DNA from: Chthoniobacter sp.
GTDB lineage: Bacteria; Verrucomicrobiota; Verrucomicrobiia; Chthoniobacterales; Chthoniobacteraceae
Assembly: GCA_021414005.1 (NCBI GenBank)
Contig: JAIOPH010000037.1
Location: 124,001 to 188,000, forward strand
Length of the DNA stretch: 64,000 nt
Direction: 5' to 3'
A model generated the notes under the pieces. The model saw only the letters and a program-made list of their open reading frames with translations, was not told the DNA's origin and did not search any database. How positions within the stretch are numbered: position 1 is the stretch's first letter; every line of letters starts with the position of its first letter. This document shows positions 8,962 to 17,381 of the stretch, piece after piece. A program made the position numbers and the translations under genes.

Positions 8962-9616
8962 GCCGCTCGTAGGGATGCTGTTCCTCGGTTGTTGCTGCCC
9001 TCTTTTTGCGGGATCGTTGTGGAAAGACGGCATTACCGACGAACGTGGAATGTTTGCGGACAAACGGGCCAAACGGGTCGGCGACATTGTGACCATCGTG
9101 GTCCAGGAAAGTGCCTCAGTTTCCAATACTCTGCGGCTCAAGACCGACAAGGAAAGCAAGTCAAGCGTGACGGGTGTAGCGAGTAATCTGATCAATCAGT
9201 TTTTGGGCAACGTCCCGAGCAAAGTTTTCAACAAAGAGGTTCGTGAGGCCTTGCCCAAAACGGCCACGGTTCCCGAGCCGCCTCCGCTGACCTCAGTCGG
9301 AACCAACGGCTATACCGGGGGAGGGGAAGTGAGGAATAGCCAGACCATAACCACGCGTTGTGCGGTTCAAATCATCGATACGTTGCCGAACGGCAATCTT
9401 GTCGTGGAAGGCTTGCGAGAGGTTTCGTTTTCCAAGGAGCGGCAGTTTGCCTCGTTGCGAGGGATCGTGCGGCCATACGATATTCAGCCAGATAACACGG
9501 TGGCCTCCGGCAACATTGCCGATGCTCGAATTGAGATTGTTTCGGAGGGTACGCTGACGGATGCGCAGAAGAAGGGCTGGCTGCTCAAGTTGAACGATCG
9601 AATTAATCCATTTTGA
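8933..9616 (+). CDS. flgH: Flagellar L-ring lipoprotein FlgH
   Basis: FlgH forms the outer-membrane L-ring, so its presence indicates a Gram-negative envelope. The start ATG at 8933 gives 227 residues; an in-frame TTG six bases earlier is possible. The signal peptide ends in a lipobox-like LFLGC near residue 19. The mature part has typical FlgH segments (DKRAKRVGDIVTIVVQESAS, GNLVVEGLREV, RIEIVSEGTLTDAQKKGW). The stop overlaps the flgI start (TGATG). Confidence 0.94.
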   Translation: MKAKSRFTFRPLVGMLFLGCCCPLFAGSLWKDGITDERGMFADKRAKRVGDIVTIVVQESASVSNTLRLKTDKESKSSVTGVASNLINQFLGNVPSKVFNKEVREALPKTATVPEPPPLTSVGTNGYTGGGEVRNSQTITTRCAVQIIDTLPNGNLVVEGLREVSFSKERQFASLRGIVRPYDIQPDNTVASGNIADARIEIVSEGTLTDAQKKGWLLKLNDRINPF

Positions 9617-10728
9617 TGAAGCGACATTTTTTACATTTCTTGGTGCTTGGCGCGATTGGAGTGGCTGGAGGTATTCTTCCGTCCTCCGCCGCTCGGATTA
9701 AGGATCTGACCGTGGTTGAAGGTGGGCGCGACAACCAGTTGGTCGGGTATGGCCTTGTAGTGGGTCTTGCGAGCAAGGGGGACAGTAAACTCTCTTATAC
9801 CGTTCAAAGCGTGGCCAACGCTCTGCAGCGCTTCGGGGTGAATGTGCCACCGAACACAATCAAGTCGGACAACGTGGCGGCGGTGATGATTACCGCAGAC
9901 ATTCCGGCGTTTATCAAACCGGGTGCGAGGATTGACGTCACCGTTTCTTCCATCGGAGATGCCAAGACCATCCAAGGAGGCGTGCTATTGCAGACCCCGC
10001 TACTCGGCGCGGACGAAGCGGTGTATGCAGTGGCGCAGGGCGCGATCGCCGTAGGAGGCTTTCTGGGAGGAGAAGGGGGAGCGGGCGGAGCGACGGTGCA
10101 GAAAAACCATCCGACCGTGGGAATGATCAGTGGCGGGGCAATCGTCGAGAGGGAAATTGCGGCGCAACTGGTGCGCGACAAAACCATCGAGTTTCTACTG
10201 CTCAATCCTGACTATGCGTCGGCAGCGCGGATGGCCGAAGCGGTCAATGAAGTTTTTCCCGGGACGGCGCTGGCCAAGAATGCGGCTTCGGTAAACGTGT
10301 GTGTTCCTCCTAAGTATCAGGGCTACGAAGTGAATTACATTGCTTCGCTCGGTGCGATCGAAGTCGTGCCAGACAACGTGGCACGGGTCGTGATCAACGA
10401 ACGGACGGGAACCATTATAGCAACGGCTAATGTGCGGATTTCCACTGTTGCTGTAAGCCACGGGTCGCTGACCATTTCCATTGCCTCAAGTCTGGGGGTG
10501 AGCCAACCATCTCCACTCAGCCGGCGGGGTGAGACTGCGGTGGTGCCCAGCACCGATACCACGGCGACCGAGCAAAAGGGGAAATTTGCGGTGGTTGATC
10601 CCCAACCGACGATCCAGCAGGTGGCTTCGGCACTGAATGCGCTGGGTCTCACTACACGGGAGATGATGTCGATTTTTCAGAGCATGAAAAAGGCGGGTGC
10701 GCTTCAAGCTGACCTGATTCTCAATTGA
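9616..10728 (+). CDS. flgI: Flagellar P-ring protein FlgI
   Basis: FlgI forms the periplasmic P-ring around the rod. The 370-residue form uses the ATG that overlaps the flgH stop; an in-frame TTG three bases earlier exists. A signal peptide occupies about residues 1-26, then the family start RIKDLTVVEGGRDNQLVGYGLVVGL, the central GGFL and Gly-rich segment, and the C-terminal LNALGLTTREMMSIFQSMKKAGAL. It is full length. Confidence 0.96.
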   Translation: MKRHFLHFLVLGAIGVAGGILPSSAARIKDLTVVEGGRDNQLVGYGLVVGLASKGDSKLSYTVQSVANALQRFGVNVPPNTIKSDNVAAVMITADIPAFIKPGARIDVTVSSIGDAKTIQGGVLLQTPLLGADEAVYAVAQGAIAVGGFLGGEGGAGGATVQKNHPTVGMISGGAIVEREIAAQLVRDKTIEFLLLNPDYASAARMAEAVNEVFPGTALAKNAASVNVCVPPKYQGYEVNYIASLGAIEVVPDNVARVVINERTGTIIATANVRISTVAVSHGSLTISIASSLGVSQPSPLSRRGETAVVPSTDTTATEQKGKFAVVDPQPTIQQVASALNALGLTTREMMSIFQSMKKAGALQADLILN

Positions 10729-10730
10729 TC

Positions 10731-11015
10731 ATGCAAATTCCGCCAATAACCGCTGTGAAGATTGCGCCGGAGCGTCTGGGATCGGAGCTTTCTGTGCCCC
10801 ACGATCCGGATTTGGGAAATGTTTCGCATCAATTTGAAAGCATACTCATACGGCAGTTTCTCACAGAGTCGATGAAGTCGCTGCTGGACGGGGGGCCATC
10901 GGGTCAAGTGTATGGGTATATGCTGACGGACTCGCTCGCCAATAGCATCTCTGAGGCCGGTGGGTTGGGCATGTCTTCGGTCATTCAGGCGCAACTCGAA
11001 AAGCCCACCCGATGA
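10731..11015 (+). CDS. flgJ: FlgJ-like rod-binding protein (no hydrolase domain)
   Basis: This 94-residue protein matches only the N-terminal rod-capping domain of FlgJ (VSHQFESILIRQFLTESMKS, then YGYMLTDSLANSISEAGGLGM). The C-terminal peptidoglycan-hydrolase domain of enterobacterial FlgJ is absent, as in many other phyla, so a separate enzyme must open the cell wall for the rod. The ATG is two bases after the flgI stop. The stop overlaps the next gene (ATGA). Confidence 0.85.
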   Translation: MQIPPITAVKIAPERLGSELSVPHDPDLGNVSHQFESILIRQFLTESMKSLLDGGPSGQVYGYMLTDSLANSISEAGGLGMSSVIQAQLEKPTR

Positions 11016-11539
11016 TTGGAATAGCTGGTGAACAAGTTGGGCTTGCCGAATGGCAGGGGCAAATCGTTGAAGCCTTGAGGGCTGAGGTCGTGGAATATGG
11101 AGGTCTGCTGAACTGTTTTGACGAACAGCAGGGAGCCATCCTCGCTCGCGATCCCGAGGCGGTGACCGTAGCGGATGAAAGCATCCAGCGGCAACTCGTG
11201 ACGACACGTCAGCGGCGCGCGTATCGGGAGAATTTGGTGGCGGGGTTGGCTGGCGCCACGGGCTTTCCCCAGGACAGCAGCCTGACCGCGCTGAAGGAGC
11301 AGTTTGCCGCACCAATCTGGCCAATGGTCCAAGCCCTGATCAGCGAGGTAAACCGGCTGATCACCCGAGCCCGACACCGGGCGCAGCAGAACCAGATGCT
11401 ACTTGCGCGCACGATAGAGATAACCCAGGAAGTCGTGGCAGGTCTTCGCCCTGGAACCGTCACCCGAACTTACTCGCCACAGGGACGAGTGAAAATTATG
11501 GCGTCCGCGGGTGGCGGACGTTTGCTGGAGAAGAGCTGA
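11012..11539 (+). CDS. flgN: FlgN-like flagellar export chaperone
   Basis: The 175-residue protein is predicted to be mostly alpha-helical, with a long helical hairpin over residues 10-145 and a basic tail. Its position between flgJ and flgK, four-base overlap with flgJ and 3-base gap to flgK fit FlgN, the cytoplasmic chaperone of the hook-filament junction proteins FlgK and FlgL. Sequence similarity within FlgN is weak, so the call rests on fold type and synteny. Confidence 0.65.
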   Translation: MIGIAGEQVGLAEWQGQIVEALRAEVVEYGGLLNCFDEQQGAILARDPEAVTVADESIQRQLVTTRQRRAYRENLVAGLAGATGFPQDSSLTALKEQFAAPIWPMVQALISEVNRLITRARHRAQQNQMLLARTIEITQEVVAGLRPGTVTRTYSPQGRVKIMASAGGGRLLEKS

Positions 11540-11542
11540 TTT

Positions 11543-12958
11543 ATGTCTGGATTGATCGGCGGTCTTATTAACGCAGCAAAGTCGCTCACGGCACAGGAGG
11601 CGGGCGTGCAGGTGGCCGGGCGCAACTTGGCCAATGTCAATAATCCAGAGTATTCGCGTCAGCGAGTAGTGCTTGGCAATCGGGTGATGGCCGACAGTAA
11701 ACTTGGTCCGGTGGGAAGTGGCGTCGAGGCGCTGGGAATTAAACAGATTCGCGACCAGTTCCTCGATGCCACGGTGACACGCGAAACCTCCGTCACTGCT
11801 TCGCTGCAGGCGCAACAGACGGCATTGGACCGGGCACAGGCAAATCTCGGAGAGCAGATTGATCGCTCCAAGGATTCCGCTTTCATCGGTGACATCGCGC
11901 AATCCTCGAACGGCATTGGTACGGCCCTGAGCGGCTTCTTCAACGGTTTCGATCACTTGGCGGCAAGCCCGATGGATAACGGCGCGAAGCAGGTTCTGCT
12001 GAACCAGGCGGAAAATTTGGTGGATAAGTTTAACTCGGCTGATACACGATTGCAGGGCGTGCAGACTGATCTGACGGCGCAGGTGGATGGAGGCGTCGGG
12101 AATGTGAATTCCTTGCTTAAGCAAATTGCGGATCTGAACGGTGCCATCGCGCAGTTTGAAGTCGGCGCACCGGGGTCTGCATTGGAACTGAGGGATCAGC
12201 GGCAGGCCCGGCTTGAGGAACTTTCTGGCTACATGGATTTTGAGGCGCGGGTGATTCCCAACGGAGCTGGGCAGATTCAGGTGGTGGCGCGCGACACGAG
12301 TGGGAGCGATGTCATGCTGGTGAGCAAAACGGCCGTGCTCGGAGGAATCAGTTTTGATGGGGTGCAAATCAGCGGCGGCGCACCCTCGGTGGCGCTGGGC
12401 CTGCAAGGTGGGGCGATGAAAGGGCAGTTGCTAGCGCGTGACGTCACCATCCAGAAACTCCGCGACGACCTCAAAACCGCGGCTAACCAGATTGCTACGG
12501 CGGTCAATGCCGCCTATGCGCCAACCGGAGGGAATTTCTTTCAGATTCCACCCGCCGCAGGTTTGTTGGCCCTCGATCCTTCACTCTCGTTTAGCACGAT
12601 CCAGGCGACGGCGACCGGGGATGCCGGAGCGAACGAAATTGCCCTCGCGGTGAGCGATGTCGCCCGCGCGAAGTTTTCGACCGTCGGAGGAGACCTCATC
12701 GACGGGACGATTGGCGCATTTTACAACAAGACGGTGAGTGGTCTGGGCCAATCGCTGTCTGGCTTGGAGGCAAAGCTTGGAGATCAAGAGATCGTGCAGA
12801 AGATGCTCACCAATCAGCGGGACTCCGTGAGCGGAGTTTCCATGGATGAGGAGATGGGGGATCTAATGAAGTTTCAGCGTTCTTACCAAGCGTCGGCGCG
12901 CGTAGTTCGAGTCATGGATGAGTTGCTCGACGGTCTGGTTAATGGACTCATCAGATAA
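11543..12958 (+). CDS. flgK: Flagellar hook-associated protein 1 FlgK
   Basis: FlgK is the first hook-filament junction protein. The 471-residue protein carries the conserved N-terminus (GGLINAAKSLTAQEAGVQVA, then RNLANVNNPEYSRQR) and C-terminus (SGVSMDEEMGDLMKFQRSYQ, then ARVVRVMDELLDGLVNGL). The variable middle is compact compared with the enterobacterial protein of about 550 residues. flgL follows after 12 bases. Confidence 0.94.
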   Translation: MSGLIGGLINAAKSLTAQEAGVQVAGRNLANVNNPEYSRQRVVLGNRVMADSKLGPVGSGVEALGIKQIRDQFLDATVTRETSVTASLQAQQTALDRAQANLGEQIDRSKDSAFIGDIAQSSNGIGTALSGFFNGFDHLAASPMDNGAKQVLLNQAENLVDKFNSADTRLQGVQTDLTAQVDGGVGNVNSLLKQIADLNGAIAQFEVGAPGSALELRDQRQARLEELSGYMDFEARVIPNGAGQIQVVARDTSGSDVMLVSKTAVLGGISFDGVQISGGAPSVALGLQGGAMKGQLLARDVTIQKLRDDLKTAANQIATAVNAAYAPTGGNFFQIPPAAGLLALDPSLSFSTIQATATGDAGANEIALAVSDVARAKFSTVGGDLIDGTIGAFYNKTVSGLGQSLSGLEAKLGDQEIVQKMLTNQRDSVSGVSMDEEMGDLMKFQRSYQASARVVRVMDELLDGLVNGLIR

Positions 12959-12970
12959 CGGAAGTGGACC

Positions 12971-13864
12971 ATGCGAATTCCCAATAATAGCTTCTCTCAA
13001 ACACTCGTTTCGCAGTTGCAAAAGCTGACGGTCAAACAGTCGAAGCTGCACGACGAGGCCGCGACCGGACAGCGGATAACGGATCCCGGAGATGACCCCG
13101 CGGCATTCACCCGCGTGCTCCAACTTCAGGCGGAAAAACAACAAATCCAGCAGTTCGCGAAGAACAACAACCGGGCGCATGACATTAGTGTGTCGAGCTT
13201 CGCCGCAGTGGAGTCCGTTAAGAAGCTCTCCGATCGTGCTGGCGAGCTTGCCGTGCTCGGATCGGGAGTGACGAGCACCGATGGATGGGCGTACGCAGCC
13301 GAGACCAATCAAATGATTGAGCAGGCTTTGCAGTTCGGAAATACTCAGTATTCCGGCGAGCATTTATTCGGCGGGACTAAGAGTGACACTCCGCCGTTCA
13401 CTGCAACGCGTGATGCATCGGGAAACATTACAGGAGTCACTTACACTGGTGCGGCGACCGGCGCAGAGTTTCGTATTTCCGAAGGCACAAAACTTTCGCC
13501 TTTTACCAATGGCACGGAGAACCAGAAGCTCGCGGATTTCATGAATAACCTGGTGTCGCTGCGCGACGCGCTGCAAACGGGCAATGCCGGTGTGGTTTCA
13601 GCCGTACGTCCAAGTCTGGAGACGAGCGAGAATGAACTGCTCGTGACCATCAGCAGTATCGGAGCAAAGCAGACGCGACTGGAGTCGGACGCCGCCCAAA
13701 ACGAGGCAAGGTTTTCCGAGTTGGAAAAACTGACTGGCGCGGAGACGGATGTGGATCTCTCACAAGTGATCGTGAAACTCACGCAGGCGCAGACTGCTTA
13801 CGAGGCGGCGCTAAAAAGTGGTTCGCAAATCCTGCAGATGTCGCTGCTGGACTACGTGAGGTAG
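12971..13864 (+). CDS. flgL: Flagellar hook-associated protein 3 FlgL
   Basis: FlgL is the second junction protein and is related to flagellin. The 297 residues include the N-terminal coiled coil (RIPNNSFSQTLVSQLQKLTV, then ATGQRITDPGDDPAAFTRVL) and the C-terminal helix (DLSQVIVKLTQAQTAYEAAL). It is the last gene before a short intergenic region with a small hairpin and a candidate sigma-54 promoter for fliW. Confidence 0.92.
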   Translation: MRIPNNSFSQTLVSQLQKLTVKQSKLHDEAATGQRITDPGDDPAAFTRVLQLQAEKQQIQQFAKNNNRAHDISVSSFAAVESVKKLSDRAGELAVLGSGVTSTDGWAYAAETNQMIEQALQFGNTQYSGEHLFGGTKSDTPPFTATRDASGNITGVTYTGAATGAEFRISEGTKLSPFTNGTENQKLADFMNNLVSLRDALQTGNAGVVSAVRPSLETSENELLVTISSIGAKQTRLESDAAQNEARFSELEKLTGAETDVDLSQVIVKLTQAQTAYEAALKSGSQILQMSLLDYVR

Positions 13865-13877
13865 GCGCGGTGCGCCT
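13863..13877 (+). terminator. Small hairpin at the end of flgL
   Basis: AGGCGC-GGT-GCGCCT forms a perfect 6-bp stem that overlaps the flgL stop codon and is followed by CATTT. The stem is short and the T run poor, so it may be only a weak attenuator between the flgF-flgL unit and fliW. Confidence 0.25.
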
Positions 13878-13911
13878 CATTTCTGCGAAGATGCAGGTTC
13901 GTTCCGGAGGT

Positions 13912-13927
13912 TGGCATGCCTTTGGCT
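13912..13927 (+). promoter_or_regulatory. Candidate sigma-54 promoter before fliW
   Basis: TGGCATGCCTTTGGCT has the GG-N10-GC spacing and matches 10 of 12 defined sigma-54 positions. It faces fliW-csrA-flagellin, and the -12 C lies 18 bases before the fliW ATG, giving a predicted leader of only a few bases. It shares GCTATGCA at its 3' end with the candidate before flgF, at the same spacing from the GG. Confidence 0.5.
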
Positions 13928-13943
13928 ATGCATATGAAGCACC

Positions 13944-14393
13944 ATGAAACTTACCACCGCAGTTCCCTTCACGCAGACTTCGATCGAACGGATGCAAATT
14001 GAAGTTCCCTTTGGCCTGATCGGTCTCGCGAACCTGCGACGGTTCGAGTTAACCTTCGTCGAGGGAGGCTGGCCGTTTGTGCAAATGAAGTCCATCGCGG
14101 ACGAGGAGTTGAGTTTTTTGGCGATAGATCCTCGCGGCGTAATTCCCGGCTACGAAATCGAAATCAATAGCGACGACTCGGAGGCGCTCGACCTAAGCGA
14201 TGCGGATGACGCACTGATCTACAACATCGCCACGGTTTATTCCTCTCAGCCCCAGCATGTGACAGTCAATTTGATCGGACCGGTAGTGGTTAACCGGCGC
14301 ACGTTAATTGGCAAGCAGGTGATCATTGCCAATAGCGACAAGTACTCGACGATGCACCCGTTGATCGACGACCGCCAAGCTCACGCTGCCTAA
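13944..14393 (+). CDS. fliW: Flagellar assembly factor FliW
   Basis: FliW binds flagellin and, when flagellin is exported, is freed to bind and antagonise the translational repressor CsrA. This partner switch is established in Bacillus subtilis and Campylobacter. The 149 residues match the family (FGLIGLANLRRFELTFVEGG, LAIDPRGVIPGYEIEI). It sits directly before csrA (9-base gap) and a flagellin gene, so all three partners of the switch are adjacent. Confidence 0.93.
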   Translation: MKLTTAVPFTQTSIERMQIEVPFGLIGLANLRRFELTFVEGGWPFVQMKSIADEELSFLAIDPRGVIPGYEIEINSDDSEALDLSDADDALIYNIATVYSSQPQHVTVNLIGPVVVNRRTLIGKQVIIANSDKYSTMHPLIDDRQAHAA

Positions 14394-14402
14394 TTTTCCC
14401 AA

Positions 14403-14654
14403 ATGCTGATTCTAAGCCGGAAGCTCAATGAAAGTATCATGATTGGCGACGAAATCGAAATTCGCATCGCCCGGATTGACGGGGATTTCGTTAAGATTGG
14501 CATTGAGGCTCCGCGGCATTTCCCGATCTATCGCAACGAAATCTATCGGCAAATCCGCGCCAACAACCTTTCAGCGGTGCGTGCGGATGGCGATCCGCTG
14601 CCCTCGCTCAAGCTCTCCACTCCCACCTCCAATTTCATCCCAACAGCACCATGA
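14403..14654 (+). CDS. csrA: Carbon storage / translational regulator CsrA
   Basis: CsrA is a small dimeric RNA-binding protein that recognises GGA in hairpin loops and usually blocks ribosome binding. The 83 residues begin MLILSRKLNESIMIGDEIEI and contain the basic RNA-contact segment APRHFPIYRNEIY; both match the family, with an extra polar tail of about 20 residues. Its stop overlaps the flagellin ATG by four bases (ATGA). A leader hairpin resembling a CsrA target is seen before the second flagellin gene at 20144-20159. Confidence 0.95.
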   Translation: MLILSRKLNESIMIGDEIEIRIARIDGDFVKIGIEAPRHFPIYRNEIYRQIRANNLSAVRADGDPLPSLKLSTPTSNFIPTAP

Positions 14655-15499
14655 CCATAAATACGAACCTCAGTGCCACAGCCGCCGCGCGGAACCTGAA
14701 TACGAGCCAGGAAATGCTCACAAAATCGCTGAATCGGCTTAGTTCCGGTTCGCGCATCGTAAATCCTTCGGATGATGCGGCGGGTTTGGCGGTGGCCGAA
14801 AAAATGGAGGCGCAAAACCGGCGCCTGGGAGCTGCCTCGATCAACGTGCAAAATGCGGTCTCTTACATTCAGACGGCCGATGGTTTCATGAGCAGCATGA
14901 GCAAGGTCCTGACCCGCATGAGTGAGTTGTCGATGATGGCCAAGGACGTGACTAAAAATGCGGGTGACGTGGCGCTTTATCAGCAGGAATTCCAAGCCCT
15001 GCAGCAGCAGTTGAGCGACACCATTGGAGGCGGTGCCTTGGCCAATCCGCTCGGAACGTTTAACGGCATCGCGCTTTTCGGGCCGAATCCTGCCGGTCTC
15101 ACCGTGACCATCGGGGAAGGAGTCGGACAGCAGATGTCGATCGGCGACACCGATCTCCAAGGCGGCGCAATGGGAGCCCTGCTCGCGCAGGCGGCTCCTC
15201 CGGCGTTCGATATTTCTGTCACCTCAGCCACGGCCGCGCAAATGCTTGTGGATGCCATTCAGCATGTGGCGACGGAACGCGCCAGCCTCGGGGCCTCTCA
15301 GTCCCGCCTGGAAGTGGCGGCGACGACGTTGAGCGTTGAGCGTCAAAATATCGAGTCCGCCATTTCGCGAATTCGCGACGTGGACGTAGCGCAGGAAAGT
15401 ACGAACCTGGCGAAAAATAACATCCTAGTGCAGAGTGGCACGGCGATGCTGGCGCAGGCGAACCAGATGCCGCAGTCGGTGCTTAAGCTCCTTCAATAA
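14651..15499 (+). CDS. fliC: Flagellin (first copy)
   Basis: This 282-residue flagellin has the conserved N-terminal D0/D1 coiled coil (INTNLSATAAARNLNTSQEM, LNRLSSGSRIVNPSDDAAGL) and C-terminal helix (RIRDVDVAQESTNLAKNNIL, VLKLLQ) with only a short variable centre, so surface domains D2/D3 are largely missing. The ATG overlaps the csrA stop, and no GGA-type Shine-Dalgarno sequence precedes it, which suggests translation depends on ribosomes finishing csrA. It is convergent with the regulator gene, with a gap of 7 bases. Confidence 0.95.
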   Translation: MTINTNLSATAAARNLNTSQEMLTKSLNRLSSGSRIVNPSDDAAGLAVAEKMEAQNRRLGAASINVQNAVSYIQTADGFMSSMSKVLTRMSELSMMAKDVTKNAGDVALYQQEFQALQQQLSDTIGGGALANPLGTFNGIALFGPNPAGLTVTIGEGVGQQMSIGDTDLQGGAMGALLAQAAPPAFDISVTSATAAQMLVDAIQHVATERASLGASQSRLEVAATTLSVERQNIESAISRIRDVDVAQESTNLAKNNILVQSGTAMLAQANQMPQSVLKLLQ

Positions 15500-15506
15500 A
15501 ACGGCG

Positions 15507-16898
15507 TTAGTGCGGCAGGGCAGGCGGCTCTGATCTGTTATCGCTGCCTTGCACGCGGTACTCCTTCAATTTGTTGCGGAGGGTCCGGATGCTTATTTTT
15601 AGGAGGGCGGCGGCTTTGGTGCGATTGTCACCGGTGTACCTCAGGGCGCGGAGGATGTGTGCTTTTTCCATCTCGGGAAGTGGACTTGGTGACTCTTCAT
15701 CGGAGTTTACCGCGTTCGCAATAGCGGGAGCATCGTCCGCAGCGAGACCGAGCGATACCGCCAGAATTGGCGTGTGGTTGGCGGTGTGGAGGACCGCGCG
15801 CTCGATGGCGTTGTGCAATTCGCGCACGTTGCCGGGCCAAGAGTAGGTTTGAAACAACTCCAGCGCGGCATGGTCAAAGCCGGGCGTGATCAAGCCATAC
15901 TGGCGGGCGAGGCGGCGGAGGAAGAGCGTAGCCAGAGGAATGACGTCCGCCTGACGTTCGCGGAGCGGCGGGACCGCGAGAGGCAGCATGTTGAGCCGAT
16001 GGTAGAGATCCTCCCGAAATGTCCCGTCCGAAGTGGCTTGGCATAGATCGCGACCGGTGGTCGCGAGGACACGGACGTCCACCTTAAGGGGCTTCGTTCC
16101 CCCCATGCGCTCGAACTCCCGATCCACCAGAAACCTCAGCACTTTGGTCTGAACATGCAGAGGGAGCTCGCCGACTTCTTCCAACAAAAGAGTGCCGCCA
16201 TCAGCAAGTTCGAGCAACCCTTCGCGGCGGTCGTGGGCATCGGGGAAGGCACCTTTTTCGTGACCGAAAAGCTTACTCTCAATGTGACTGGCGGGCGCGG
16301 CGGCGCAGTTCAGGTGGAGGTAAGGTGCCGCGGCTCGCACGCTGGCGTGACAGACGGCATGAGCTACGAGTTCCTGGCCGCAGCCCGGCTCACCATGCAC
16401 CAGCACGGTGGCATCGGTGGCGGCGACTTTGTCCAGCCTGGCGTGGAGCGCTTCGATGGCCGGACTGGTGCCGAGGAAATCGTCGGTGGCGCTGAGTTGG
16501 GCGGTATGGAGGGTGTTGAGCTTGAGCACCTGCTGGTAGTGCTCGGCCTTTTTCACGAGCACCTCGATCTGGCTAAGGGAAAACGGCTTGATCAAATAGT
16601 CGAATGCACCATTATGCATGCAGGCCACGGTCGATTCGACACTGCCGACGCCGCTCATCATGATCGTCAGCGGATGCCCGGGCTGGCGGGCAATCAGTTC
16701 AAGCAGTTCGGTGCCATCGCCATCTGGCAAACGCACATCGAGGAAGACCAGGTCAAAGGTGTCGCGCCGGAGAAGTTTCTCAGCGGATCGGAGGGTGGCG
16801 ACGGCGGTAACTCCGTAGCGTTTGCCGCGGAGCAACTCCTCGAAACTTTTGCGAATAATCAGCTCGTCATCAATAACGAGCACTTTTTCGATGGCCAT
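15507..16898 (-). CDS. NtrC-type response regulator with degenerate ATPase core
   Basis: The 463-residue protein has three domains: a receiver (1-120, phosphoacceptor D54, Lys in LIKPF), a sigma-54 activator AAA+ domain (about 140-375) and a Fis-type helix-turn-helix (about 415-455, NRTKAAALLKISIRTLRNKL). Family members use ATP hydrolysis and a GAFTGA loop to open sigma-54 promoters. Here Walker A is GEPGCGQE (residues 169-176), with Gln replacing the catalytic Lys; the loop is GAFPDA (216-221); and Walker B ends EE instead of DE (240-241). The arginine-finger region and WPGNVREL remain. It may bind DNA and respond to phosphorylation without activating sigma-54, or act in mixed oligomers. The start MAIEKVLVIDD is family-like; the frame is open further upstream. 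Confidence 0.85.
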   Translation of the reverse strand: MAIEKVLVIDDELIIRKSFEELLRGKRYGVTAVATLRSAEKLLRRDTFDLVFLDVRLPDGDGTELLELIARQPGHPLTIMMSGVGSVESTVACMHNGAFDYLIKPFSLSQIEVLVKKAEHYQQVLKLNTLHTAQLSATDDFLGTSPAIEALHARLDKVAATDATVLVHGEPGCGQELVAHAVCHASVRAAAPYLHLNCAAAPASHIESKLFGHEKGAFPDAHDRREGLLELADGGTLLLEEVGELPLHVQTKVLRFLVDREFERMGGTKPLKVDVRVLATTGRDLCQATSDGTFREDLYHRLNMLPLAVPPLRERQADVIPLATLFLRRLARQYGLITPGFDHAALELFQTYSWPGNVRELHNAIERAVLHTANHTPILAVSLGLAADDAPAIANAVNSDEESPSPLPEMEKAHILRALRYTGDNRTKAAALLKISIRTLRNKLKEYRVQGSDNRSEPPALPH

Positions 16899-16986
16899 GG
16901 ATGGTGTGTGGGTCGGAGGGATGTATCTCCAAACCGGTCGGTAGTCTAGCCGGGCCATCCTGGGCGGCAATGCCCTTCCTGATCGT

Positions 16987-17370
16987 CTAGGAAAACTGAC
17001 TGTAGGCCCGCTGGACTTGGTGCAGCGCCGGCGCTGGCGCGCTGGCGGAGGAACCTATCCGGGGGTGCAGCGTGGTCTTGAGCAGCAGTTGCTCATTTTC
17101 CCGGTCGAGTAGGAGTGTTTTCAAAATGATCTGCTGCACCTTTTCCATCGCGGCCCGCATTTCGGGAGTAGTACTGGCGCGGAGTCGGGCGCTGATGCGA
17201 ACCTTTTCGAGTGAATTCGTGAGAGAGACCAGCATTGCTCGTTTCCGATTCAGGAAAGGCTCTTCGAGCGCGTGGGCACTAGCCTTGAGCAGGCGGTTTT
17301 CGGCGAGCATCAGTTCGTAGAGATCGCCACAGACCTCGGCGTGGGCGGTGAGTGTATCGGGAAAGGACAT
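16987..17370 (-). CDS. Small coiled-coil protein, possibly a flagellar chaperone
   Basis: The 127-residue protein is almost entirely helical (residues 5-105) and ends in a short Ala/Pro linker and AYSQFS. The segment LLLDRENEQLLLK recalls C-terminal helices of FlgN/FliT-type export chaperones. It lies 11 bases after the TPR gene and 88 bases before the degenerate regulator, on the same strand. A chaperone role for the neighbouring flagellin is plausible but not shown by the sequence. Confidence 0.6.
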   Translation of the reverse strand: MSFPDTLTAHAEVCGDLYELMLAENRLLKASAHALEEPFLNRKRAMLVSLTNSLEKVRISARLRASTTPEMRAAMEKVQQIILKTLLLDRENEQLLLKTTLHPRIGSSASAPAPALHQVQRAYSQFS

Positions 17371-17381
17371 CGGTGTAATTG

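Noticed and set aside
14583..14598. GCGGAT-GGCG-ATCCGC hairpin near the csrA end as a CsrA site for flagellin 1
   Set aside because: The GGA is in the stem, not the loop, and the hairpin lies in coding sequence over 50 bases from the flagellin start.
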